From: Streptomyces cupreus
Lineage (GTDB): Bacteria; Actinomycetota; Actinomycetes; Streptomycetales; Streptomycetaceae
Reading direction: 5' to 3'
NCBI RefSeq assembly: GCF_014257025.1
Contig: NZ_JACMSF010000024.1
Coordinates: 55,199 to 119,198, forward strand
DNA: 64,000 bases
In this document: positions 45,509-54,415 of the stretch, in pieces
Layout: the number at the start of each line of letters is the position of its first letter
Position numbering within the stretch: position 1 is the stretch's first letter
Made by a program: the position numbers and the translations under genes
Notes under the pieces: generated by a model
Seen by the model: only the letters and a program-made list of their open reading frames with translations
What the model was told of the DNA's origin: nothing
Database searches by the model: none

Positions 45509-48500
45509 TCGAGGAGCTGTTCCGCGCTCTGGAGGAGTCCGGCGCGAACGCCGGGCCCGAGGAGCTGGCGGACATCCTCTGGCTGGCCGCGCGGATCAGT
45601 GGCGGCTCCGGGGATCCCGCCGTACGCGATCTGCCGGACGCCGACGACGAGCCCGAGGTGGCGCCGCTGCCCGAGCCGCCTGTCGGGGGTCCGGGCGGCG
45701 TGGGCTCCGAGCCGGTCGAGCAGTTCTTCAACGCCTGCGATGTCACCGACGCGTCCGGCCCGGCGCGCGGCGGAGTCGACTTGGTCCGCGTCCGCCGCGC
45801 CGCGTCCCTCCGGGACCCGCTGGCGCTGATGCGGGCGTTGCGGCCTCTGGGGCGAAGCACGGGGCGAGTCCAGGACGGCTCCAACGACGTCGAACTCGAT
45901 GAGGAACTCACGGTCCGCAGGACGGTCGAACAGCGCCTTCCGACGCCGGTGCTGCGCCCCCGCCGGGGCCGGTGGCTCGACCTGGCGCTCGTCGTGGACG
46001 CCCACCATTCGATGCTGCTGTGGCACGATCTGGTGGGTGAGCTGCGGCGCGTGTTCGTGCAGACCGGGATCTTTCGGGATGTGCGCACGTGGTACCTGCG
46101 AGGGACGGACGCGGGCGGGGAACTGTCCGTCGCCCGTACCCCGGACGGGGAGCCGCGCAGCGTGCAGGAGGTGTCCGACCCGTCGGGCCACCGGCTGGTC
46201 CTGGTGGTGACGGACACGGTGGCCAGCGGGTGGGCCGCGGCTTCGGTTGCGCAGATGCTGCGGCAGTGGTCCGCACACGGTCCGGTGGCCCTGCTGAATG
46301 TGTTGCCGCGCCGCTTGTGGGACCGGGGTGCGGTGCGCCCGCAGCCGGTGCTGGTGCGGGCGGTCGGGCCTGCCTCGGCCAATACGTCCTGGCGGCTGGG
46401 CCCGACCACGCGGAGCCGCCGCAGAACCCCTCGGCGGCAGTCGGCACGGCAGGGCATCACGATTCCGGTGGTGGAGGCCGAGGCCGCTTCCGTGTCGGTC
46501 CTGGCGAAGCTGGTCGCGGGGAACGGGCAGTGGACGCGGGTGCCGTGCCTGACGATTCCGCGCGCGGCGGAGGCGTCGCCGGTCCCGGTTCAGGAGACGG
46601 TGACCGACGAAGTCGACGAGATCCTACGGCGGTTCAGGGCCGGCGCGTCTCCGCTCGCGCAGCGACTGGCCGGGTACCTGTCCGCCGTACCGCTGAGCCT
46701 CCCGGTGATGAACCTCGTCCGCCAGATCATGCTGCCCGAATCCGAGCACGGTCATCTGGCGGAGGTTGCGCTCGGCGGCCTCTTCACTCCCTGGGGGCGG
46801 GAGGGGGCGGAAGACCCGGACAGGGTGCCGTTCGACTTTCGGCCCGGGGTTCGGGAGGCGCTGCTCGGTGGACAGCGGCGGGATGCCATCACTTCGGTGC
46901 AGGAAGTGGTGCGGCGGGAGATGGGGGCGGGGGTCAGTGAGCGGGGGGCCAGTAGTGGCGGGGACTTTCTCGCAGGGCGGAGTGCGGGGGGTGGGGACGG
47001 CAGTCGGGGGCTCGCCTCGCGGGCGTTGCCATTTGCGGCGCGGGTCCGTACGGGGGACGGGGGCCGTTCGATGGAGGGAGCGGAACTCCAGTGGAAGCGG
47101 GTCGCGGATCTCGTGCCGGAAGTCCCGCCCGTGCCCTATGTCGTGCGCGGCGTGGATGAAGATCTACGCAATGTGATCTCGCGGGCCCAGCAGGGGCACA
47201 GTTCTTTCACGCTGGTGGTCGGCGAACCCGGTGCGGGAAAGACGTCGGCCATCCTGCGTGCCGTCACCGCGTTGCCCAGCGGCTGGACATGGTGGTCGCC
47301 GAGAAGCGTGGACGAACTGGCTTGGGGGACGCCCCTGTTGCCACCCCAATCGGTCGTGATGCTCAACGACTTCCGCTCCTTCGCGCTCGCTTCCGCGGAG
47401 CATCCCCAGTACATGCCCATGGGACTTCTCGATCTGATGCCCCCTCCGGGGCAGGGACCGGTCGTGGTCCTGGGCGAACTCACGACCGACGACATGCACT
47501 TGCTGCTGACCGATGACTCGGAGGAGGCCGTCAGATTCCGTCCGCTGCTCGATCGTATCGATGTGGTGCGGGTCGCCCCCTGGGTCACACAGTCCGAGGC
47601 GATCAGGCGCGTGTACGAGGCACCGCCGGTCGCGAGAAGCATGCTCCGGGCGGCACTGGACATCCGGCGTCTGGGCCACGGCCCCGCTCTGTCGCGCAGC
47701 TTGCTGGCAGCCGCGACGAACGTCTACCTCCCCGACCACTACCGGCATGACCTGTCGTACGACGCGGTGTCGGAAGCCTTGGCCTATGCGTGCAGGCCGG
47801 TCGTCGGGGAACCGCTGATCATGATCCGGACCTCACGCAACCAGGAGCAGTACCGGCTCAGTGACTTCGTGGAGCAGGTCGACCTGGCGGAGTTCCCGCA
47901 CATCGACCCGCCGGAGGAACTCTGGACGGTGCTCGCCCGCTACGCCGACCCGCGCTCGCTGCGCTCGCTCGCCCGGTCCGCACGGGAGGGAGGGCTGGAC
48001 GAGGCGGCCCGCTACCTCGACAACGCCTTCGCGTTCCAGGACACCTCCCCCGACTCCTCTGATGTCATCCGAGGACTCATCAGGGATGCCAGGCAACGGC
48101 TGGTACAGGTCTCAAACCGAGGTGCCGGGCTCGGCTCGGGAATCCGCCTCTCGGACGACGGGCTGGTGGTCATCTCTGCTGATCAGTACACGCGCGCCAG
48201 AAGACAGTGGCCGAGCGACGAAGTCCTGCGAGTGCGGTCGTGGCTCGGCGACGTCGACCTGCCTGCACGGATCTTGCCTTGGAGTGCGGAAACGAGTCTG
48301 GCCTTCCTGTCCACCGAGCCGTCCTCATGGCCGCCACTGCCGAGCATGACCCGTTTGCCGCCCTCCCCTGTGCCAGCGGTCGGAGAGCGGGTCCTCGTCG
48401 TCGGACTCGACCGTGTGCGAGCCACCGAGCTGACCGTACTTCGCTGCCAGGTCGTGACCACCGGCGAGGACTTCTCGTTGGAGCCGATCGTCTCCGCGCC

Positions 48501-49575
48501 GTGGCCAGTCCTCGGGGCGGCGGTCGTCGACCTGCGCGGGGCAGTGATCGGTGCAGTGTCTTACGGCGACGAGGAGTACGGCAGACTCATCGCCTCACGG
48601 ATCACTCCCCCCACCCAGACCGCCGTACGAACACCCGAGCGGTCGTCGAACCCCGACCTCCTCGACCCCACGCACTCACGTGCCGTCCTCATCGGCGTGG
48701 ACGACTACGAGGAGTTCCCGGAGCTGCCCGGTGCCGCCGATGCGGCACAGGCGCTGGCGTCCGCGTTGGGGCGGAGAGGAGGGAACGGCAGCTTCGATGC
48801 CGGCAGCGTCTCCGTCGTCTGGAACCTGTCCCGGAATTCATTCCGCGCGGCGATGTCCCGCGTGGCCCGGCAGGCCGAGCACACGCTCGTGCTCTACTAC
48901 GCCGGCCACGTACTCGAAACTCCCGACGACGCTTTACTCACCTTCTCCGACACTAGTCGCGACCACCTCGTCGATACCGCCCTCTCCATCAGGCGGCTTC
49001 GGTCGCTGATGGACGACAGCCCGGCCCTGTTCAAGGTTCTCGTCCTCGACGCCGACACCCGATACCCGGACAGGATCTGGGAGTGGTTCGCCCCCCGCAC
49101 CACACCTCGTGGATACCTGGCACTCCTGACCTCGGAATGGGATGACCGGAAGCATCCCCACGCCCTCACGAACGAGCTTGTCGACGTACTCACCTCAGGC
49201 ATCCGCGGCGGCCCGGACTTGCTGAGCCTGGAGGACATCGCCAATCGGATCCGTGGCCGCAGGGGCGCTGGGAACGTCCGCCTCCACCAGTACTACGACG
49301 TCAACACCCCCAGCCTCTTCCTGCGGAATCCAGCCTTCTCACCGGTCACCGACCACCAGCAGGAAGGCAATGGCACCGTCAAGTGGTTCAACGCGGAGAA
49401 GGGATACGGGTTCATCGCCCTGGACAACGGCCCGGACGTCTTTGTCCACTACAGCGCGATCGACACCCCGGGCTTCCGCTCACTGGAGGCAGGGCAACGG
49501 GTCCGACTCAGCGTCACCCAGGGCGCAAGGGGACCACTGGCGCAGAACGTCCGCCCCGTCCCTTCCGAGCAATGA
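45505..49575 (+). CDS. SAV_2336/vWA-like NTPase with pseudo-caspase and cold-shock domain
   Basis: This 1356-aa protein has the following order. Residues 155-300 are a vWA-like fold (DLALVVDAHHSML; the MIDAS motif is degenerate). Residues 370-470 are the SAV_2336-type segment (LPVMNLVRQIMLPESEHG). Residues 545-900 are an NTPase with P-loop GEPGAGKTS at 573-581. Residues 950-1030 are a beta-rich region. Residues 1057-1270 are a caspase fold (AVLIGVDDYEEFP; YYAGHVL) whose expected Cys position reads VLVLDADTRY. Residues 1288-1352 are a cold-shock domain (GTVKWFNAEKGYGFI, VFVHY). GTG 45505 overlaps the MoxR stop. It probably senses nucleic acid and gates the system. Confidence 0.85.
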
Positions 49576-49607
49576 TGACGTCAGGGCACGCTGACACCAG
49601 GCCAATG

Positions 49608-49625
49608 TGTCAATGATTGTGGCAC
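49608..49625. promoter_or_regulatory. shared operator, copy a
   Basis: TGTCAATGATTGTGGCAC is one of four related 18-bp sites (consensus TGTCAATNATTGTGRACA) found only between 49.6 and 56 kb in my reading. This copy lies about 110 nt before the XRE-like gene. Confidence 0.65.
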
Positions 49626-49648
49626 CGAACGGCCCGTACCCGTACGAT

Positions 49649-49664
49649 CAATGAAGCTTCATTG
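49649..49664. promoter_or_regulatory. perfect 16-bp palindrome before the XRE-like gene
   Basis: CAATGAAGCTTCATTG is fully self-complementary and shares the CAAT/ATTG ends with the 18-bp sites. It sits 70 nt before the regulator's start and could be its autoregulatory site. Confidence 0.6.
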
Positions 49665-49733
49665 CACGGGACAGCCACCGGGGTAGCCTCAATGCGTCCC
49701 AGAAGTCACGCCGGCCAGCGACGGAGAGCCCAG

Positions 49734-50399
49734 GTGAACGAATCCGCCGACGAGACGGCCGAGAACGACTCCCCCGCACAGGACGGCCTCGCTGCCCTGC
49801 TCGCCGAACTCCGTGATCTGGAGCGGGCGTTGCCCCCGACGGCACAGGAACACCTGGCGCGTCTGCTGTCGCCGGAGAAGCTCAGCTACGACACGGGCAT
49901 CGAGGCGGAGCGCGTCGCCGAACTCCTCGCGGGCGCCGAGCCTGACACCGGTGACTCCAAGGACGCGGCGCAGGATCGGTATCTGGCTCGGCTCGTCTTT
50001 TTGCGCGCCACCCGCCTCAAGCGGCCTATGACCCGTCGCCTCAGCGGCCGCACTCCCCGGCCGTACACCTATGGCGAGATCGCCCGGGGTGCGGGGCTCA
50101 GTCGGCAGACCGTGCACTACGTCTTCACCGAGGGACGTCAGACGAGCCCGGAGAACGTCGCCGGCATGGAACGTTTCTTCGGAGCTCTCCCGGGCTTCTG
50201 CTTCTACACCGAGAGCGAGGCCCTCGCCTCCCAACTCGGGCCGATCGTCAAGCACTTGCGCGTCCTGAAGACAGTCGCCGACGCCTACGAGCACGGCGTG
50301 ACGAAGATCGCCGCACGCAGCGGCGAGGACCTGAGCGGCGACGCCGACGCGATGGACGAGATCCTCGCCGCCGTCATCGCCGCGCGGCGGCGGCAGTAG
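49734..50399 (+). CDS. XRE-like HTH regulator
   Basis: This 221-aa protein has an acidic N-terminus, a helical middle, and an HTH (TYGEIARGAGLSRQTVHYVFTEGRQTS) at about residues 110-140. The HTH is followed by a helical tail. GTG 49734 follows GGAGAG. Helix-turn-helix proteins of this type head small clusters with MAB_1171c-like membrane proteins and ImmA/IrrE-like proteins. It is the best candidate to bind the shared 18-bp sites (inference). Confidence 0.8.
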   Translation: MNESADETAENDSPAQDGLAALLAELRDLERALPPTAQEHLARLLSPEKLSYDTGIEAERVAELLAGAEPDTGDSKDAAQDRYLARLVFLRATRLKRPMTRRLSGRTPRPYTYGEIARGAGLSRQTVHYVFTEGRQTSPENVAGMERFFGALPGFCFYTESEALASQLGPIVKHLRVLKTVADAYEHGVTKIAARSGEDLSGDADAMDEILAAVIAARRRQ

Positions 50400-50440
50400 C
50401 CCCCAGAGCAGTCAGAGGGCCGCGGCACGCTGAAACACGC

Positions 50441-50752
50441 TCATGGATCAGACAGCGGCACATGCTCCAAGTCGTACGCCCGCTGTCGCACCCGGGCATC
50501 GACCTTGCGCAGGTCGTGGCGGGTTCTGGCGAGCAGGCGGGACATCGAGGCGAGCAGTTCGGCGGCCTCGGTGCGGGTGGTGGCGCCATCGGGGCTGGAC
50601 GGTTCCCAGCGGCCGTCGGGTGCGTACCGGCGTGTCAGGCTCGCGCATTCGCTCAGCAGATCGGTGATGTGGGCGCAGGTCTCGGCCACGTCCTGTGCGG
50701 AGTAGTCTCCCCCGGCCGACTCGGAGGCGGCCCGTTGTACCGGCACGATCAT
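50441..50752 (-). CDS. small helical protein, 103 aa
   Basis: This is a soluble helical protein (DVAETCAHITDLLSECASLTRRY; EAAELLASMSRLLARTRHDLRKV). It starts at ATG 50752 about 100 nt from operator copy b. Its size and position between a regulator and a membrane protein suggest an accessory or partner protein. I do not recognise it. It converges on the XRE-like gene. Confidence 0.68.
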   Translation of the reverse strand: MIVPVQRAASESAGGDYSAQDVAETCAHITDLLSECASLTRRYAPDGRWEPSSPDGATTRTEAAELLASMSRLLARTRHDLRKVDARVRQRAYDLEHVPLSDP

Positions 50753-50853
50753 GATGCTCCTTCGTCACCGCGGCGGCGCCGGCCCTGCGGATACGGCCGA
50801 CGCCAGGGGTGCGGTCTCGGTCGGGTTCGATCCTCCTGGACCCACGACCAAAG

Positions 50854-50871
50854 TGTCAATCATTGTGAACA
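50854..50871. promoter_or_regulatory. shared operator, copy b
   Basis: TGTCAATCATTGTGAACA is the closest copy to the consensus. It lies between the 103-aa gene (about 100 nt upstream of its start) and the 3' end of the membrane-protein gene, so it should control the 103-aa gene. Confidence 0.68.
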
Positions 50872-50879
50872 CCGCGGGA

Positions 50880-52082
50880 TCAGGTGCGCTCCTGTGGCAC
50901 CCGGGCCAGCGCCTCGTCGACCAGCGGATGGAACAGGTGCGCGGCGATACGGACTTGGCGGGCCCGCTCCAGGGTGGGCGGGGTCGCCTCACCCGGCCCG
51001 GAGGGCGCCTTCGGCGTCGGCAGGCCCAACCGCAGGGCGCGGTCACGGAGTTGACACGCGTGCCGGATCACCGCCGCGTCCTGCAGCGACTTCACATCCA
51101 GGTACACCGCGTCCGGCTGGGCCTCGGCCAGATCCTTTACGGTGTCGGCGACTGCCGGTGTCATCCAGGGCCGCAGGGCGTAGGTGCCGTCCAGGATCTC
51201 CGCCAGCAGGTCGGCCAGGGCGTACCGGTTCCACCAGGTCACCGGGGTGCCGCCGGGGACCTGGCCGGAGCGGGGCGTGACGGTCTGCCACAGTGTCAGC
51301 AGTTTGGCGTGGTCGGCGCGTTCGGCAGCCCTTGCCATGAGCGCCGGCTTGGCCAGGCCGTAGCTGGCCACCAGGGCGCTGGTGCTGCTGGCGGAGGAGC
51401 CGACGGCGGCGAGGAAGTCCCAGGTGTGGTTGCCCTGGGAGGCGACGAGGACGGCGGCGCCGGTGCAGGCGACGTAGCCGAGGTCCAGGGCGACCGCGAG
51501 GGCGAACAGGCGCAGGCTGCCTTCGAGGCCGGGGCGTCCGGGCAGGGCGATGACGCCGTCGGGGCCTCGGCACTGGCGGACCGTGGCCAGGATGCCCGCG
51601 ACCAGGGCCGTGAGATACACGAGTTCCATGGCGCAGGCGGCGGGCACATGGGCGTAGGACGTGGCGAAGGACAGCGGGCGGGCCGGGCCGGAGAGATCGG
51701 CGGCCCAGAACAGCACCGTCATGGCGATGATCGCCGCCGCGTACATCGGCGCCCACAGCAGCACCGAGCGGCGCAGCGCTTCCGGGGTGCGGCTGCGGGG
51801 GTGCCACAGCAGGGTGAGGGCGTGGGCGTGGCCGACGCAGACCAGGATGGCGATGTTGACCAGCAGGGAGGGCAGGCTGGGCGAGTCGGCCGCGGTGCCG
51901 ACGATGCGGTAGGCGGCGGGGGCGGACAGCAGGTACACCACCGCCGCGCACAGCAGTACGGACGCGGTGATGCGCAGGGTCGTGTCGCGGTCGCTGCGGG
52001 CCGCGGCGGCCTTGGCCAGACCCACGGTGAGGCACACCGCGAAGATCATCAGGTTGACGGTGGTGAGGACGGTTTCGAGCAT
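50880..52082 (-). CDS. MAB_1171c-type putative membrane transporter
   Basis: This is a 400-aa membrane protein. About seven hydrophobic helices fill residues 5-250 (ITASVLLCAAVVYLLSAPAAY; LLVNIAILVCVGHAHALTLLW; APMYAAAIIAMTVLFWAA). They are followed by a cytoplasmic helical tail of about 150 residues (TWWNRYALADLLAEILDG). This is the layout of MAB_1171c-type proteins, whose activity is unknown. It ends 5 nt before the ImmA-like gene's stop-side boundary; the ImmA-like gene lies just upstream on the same strand, so the two form an operon. Confidence 0.8.
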   Translation of the reverse strand: MLETVLTTVNLMIFAVCLTVGLAKAAAARSDRDTTLRITASVLLCAAVVYLLSAPAAYRIVGTAADSPSLPSLLVNIAILVCVGHAHALTLLWHPRSRTPEALRRSVLLWAPMYAAAIIAMTVLFWAADLSGPARPLSFATSYAHVPAACAMELVYLTALVAGILATVRQCRGPDGVIALPGRPGLEGSLRLFALAVALDLGYVACTGAAVLVASQGNHTWDFLAAVGSSASSTSALVASYGLAKPALMARAAERADHAKLLTLWQTVTPRSGQVPGGTPVTWWNRYALADLLAEILDGTYALRPWMTPAVADTVKDLAEAQPDAVYLDVKSLQDAAVIRHACQLRDRALRLGLPTPKAPSGPGEATPPTLERARQVRIAAHLFHPLVDEALARVPQERT

Positions 52083-52086
52083 CGGC

Positions 52087-52770
52087 TCAGATACCCGTGC
52101 GGCGGTGGGCGAACGACGAGGTGATGGGCCCTGTCCCGTCGGTGTCCTCGTCGAGGGCGAGCATCTGGAGCATCTGCCGGGCGAACACCTCGGCCGGGTC
52201 GTGTCCGTGGTTGTGCTCGCCGCGCATCTTCACCTGGCGGCGGTCGTCGAGGACGGCACGCACCAGTTCGGGCGAGAGTGCGTTCAGTACGTCCGGCAGG
52301 TTGTCCAGCTCGAAGACCGAGTGTTCGCCGAAGAGGGCCTGGGCCGGGCGCGGTTCGCGCAGTCCGCAGCGCTCCAGGGGTGTGAGGACGCAGCGGCGCC
52401 AGATGCGGACCGGGCGTCGCGGACCCACGAAGTCCTCGATCAGGTGCCAGAGTTCATGCAGGGTGATCAGGACCCGGTGCAGTGGTTCGGCGGCCGCGTT
52501 GACCACGATGGTGTCGCGGTGCTCGCCGAAGCAGCACAGTCCGGTGGTCGCGCGCGGCAGGGGTTCGGCGACGATGTCGATGGGCTGTCCCCGCAGGTCG
52601 GCGACGCGGGCGACCACGGCCTGAAGTCCGAGGTCCGGACGCAGCCCGAGTTTCTTCGCGGCGCGCACCACGCGGCGGCGCCTGGACCACAGGGCGGTCG
52701 CTTCACGGAGGGCGAAGCGCGGGCCCCTGACTCCAGGTCCGTCGCCGGGCGCCGGTAAAAGGACGTCCAC
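52087..52770 (-). CDS. ImmA/IrrE-like metallopeptidase-fold protein
   Basis: This 227-aa protein carries LHELWHLIEDF, a HExxH zinc-peptidase motif near residue 110, and flanking helices as in ImmA/IrrE-type proteins that cleave or control XRE repressors. The start appears to be GTG 52770; the ribosome site is weak. It lies just upstream of the membrane-protein gene and diverges from a P450 gene across operator copy c. It may inactivate the XRE-like regulator on induction (inference from known ImmA-XRE pairs). Confidence 0.8.
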   Translation of the reverse strand: MDVLLPAPGDGPGVRGPRFALREATALWSRRRRVVRAAKKLGLRPDLGLQAVVARVADLRGQPIDIVAEPLPRATTGLCCFGEHRDTIVVNAAAEPLHRVLITLHELWHLIEDFVGPRRPVRIWRRCVLTPLERCGLREPRPAQALFGEHSVFELDNLPDVLNALSPELVRAVLDDRRQVKMRGEHNHGHDPAEVFARQMLQMLALDEDTDGTGPITSSFAHRRTGI

Positions 52771-52906
52771 GCCGCCAATTCCCCTGTCGCCGTGAGTACT
52801 GGCCGGTATACGCAGCGAGGCTACCAGGGCACCGCCCACGGAACGACGCACTCCGGGTACACCCTCAACTGCCTTGCCTGTGGGGCTTTGACTGCCCCTC
52901 ATCAAC

Positions 52907-52924
52907 TGTTCACAATTGTTGACT
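52907..52924. promoter_or_regulatory. shared operator, copy c
   Basis: On the minus strand the site reads AGTCAACAATTGTGAACA. It lies in the divergent region between the ImmA-like gene (minus) and the P450 gene (plus, start 55 nt downstream). Confidence 0.62.
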
Positions 52925-52978
52925 GTATGGCGGCCGGTGCCCCAAGATCTGCACCACCAACGACCAGAAGACGGTGCG

Positions 52979-54367
52979 ATGACCCTCCCTCCCCATGACC
53001 GACCTGCTCCGCCCGAGTGCCCGGCCCACGCCGGGCGCGTACGGCTGTCCAGCGACACCATGCTGGGCGAACTGGCCGGCCTGTACGAGAAGTGGCGGGC
53101 GGAACACGGCCCGGTCGTGCCGATCGAGCTGGACGGTGTCGAGGCGCACCTGGTCATCGGTCACCGCGCCCTGCTGGGCGTATGCCGCCAGGAAGGCATC
53201 TTCACCCCCGACTCGCGCGAGTGGAGCGCATTGCGCGAGGGCCGTGTGCCCGCCGACTGGCCCTGGCTCCCCCAGGTCGCCTACGCCGAGGGCAACGCCC
53301 GCTTCACCACGGGGCCCGAACACCGGCGGCTGCGCGGCCTGTTGTCCTCCGGCATCAACCAGGCCGACGGCGCCTTCGTCCGCCGGTTCGTCACCTGGGT
53401 CGCCGACCGGCTGATCGACCGGTTCGCCGCCACCGGTCGTGCCGACATCGTCAGCGAGTACGCCGCTCCCCTGCCCATGCTCGTCATGCTGCGTCTGCTG
53501 GGGCTGCCGCACGAGACCGGGGAGGCCCTGCTGCCCGCGATCTTCCGGCTGTTGGAGGGCGGCGCCGAGGCGCGGAGCGCGAACGAGGAGATCAACTCGA
53601 TTCTCGGCCGTCTGGTGGACGAGCGGCGGGTCAAGCCGGAGCGGGACCTGGTGTCCTGGCTGATCCACGGCCCCGTCACGGACGGGCCCGCCCTCAGCGA
53701 CCTCGAAGTGCGCAACCTGGCCTGGCTCACGGTCATGGCGGGCGCCGGCGGGACCACGGGCTGGATGGCCAACGTGATGGAACAACTCGTGCGCGGAGCC
53801 GACCTGCACGCGCTGTATCTGGCGGGCAAGGCGTCGGTCGCGGAGATCATGAACGAGACCCATCGGTCGAACCCAGCGGTGCAGAACGTCCTCGGCCGGT
53901 TCCCCGTGCGGGACATCCCCGAGGGCGAACTGGGCAACCAGCACCCCATCCCGCGCGGCGCCCTGGTGGTCCTCGGACTCGCCGGAGCCAATGCCGACCC
54001 GGACGCGACCGGCGGCGAGGAACAGGGCGCCCATCTCGCCAACGAGTACCACTACGCCTTCGGCGCGGGCCCGCACGAATGCCCCACCGCGGCCCAGAAG
54101 TTGGCCCACATCATCGCCCAGGCCGCGGTCGAGCGGCTGCTCGTGCGGTGCCGGAACCTACGCCTTGAGGACGAGGACGCCGTCCAGTGGGGCGGCTCGG
54201 TCATCGTGCGGCAACTGAGCAGTCTGCGCATCGCGTTCGCTTCCGGCGGGCAGCCCGCCGACGGGGACGCGGAGTTCAGTTCGGCGCTGGGAGACGCCTC
54301 CCGCAGCTCCCACGCGCTGTTCCCGCCGCGCATGCTGACCCAGCTCACTGCGCGTATGGCTCAGTGA
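52979..54367 (+). CDS. cytochrome P450 with atypical I-helix
   Basis: This 462-aa P450 has the heme loop YAFGAGPHECP (axial Cys near residue 369) and the ExxR motif NETHR. The I-helix reads MAGAGGTTGW, so the usual acid before the Thr pair is Gly, and oxygen activation may differ or be substrate-assisted. It has a C-terminal tail of about 60 residues after the P450 core (RIAFASGGQPADGDAEF). ATG 52979 is the likely start. It sits under operator copy c. Confidence 0.86.
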   Translation: MTLPPHDRPAPPECPAHAGRVRLSSDTMLGELAGLYEKWRAEHGPVVPIELDGVEAHLVIGHRALLGVCRQEGIFTPDSREWSALREGRVPADWPWLPQVAYAEGNARFTTGPEHRRLRGLLSSGINQADGAFVRRFVTWVADRLIDRFAATGRADIVSEYAAPLPMLVMLRLLGLPHETGEALLPAIFRLLEGGAEARSANEEINSILGRLVDERRVKPERDLVSWLIHGPVTDGPALSDLEVRNLAWLTVMAGAGGTTGWMANVMEQLVRGADLHALYLAGKASVAEIMNETHRSNPAVQNVLGRFPVRDIPEGELGNQHPIPRGALVVLGLAGANADPDATGGEEQGAHLANEYHYAFGAGPHECPTAAQKLAHIIAQAAVERLLVRCRNLRLEDEDAVQWGGSVIVRQLSSLRIAFASGGQPADGDAEFSSALGDASRSSHALFPPRMLTQLTARMAQ

Positions 54368-54370
54368 TCC

Positions 54371-54410
54371 GCGAGGGCGGAGGCGGTCCCCGTGCCGCTT
54401 CCGCCCTTGC
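54371..54410. terminator. bidirectional terminator between two P450 genes
   Basis: A stem of about 16 bp (core arms 54374-54386 and 54395-54407, with one G-T pair) and an 8-nt loop lies exactly between the convergent P450 stops. Confidence 0.75.
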
Positions 54411-54415
54411 GTGTC

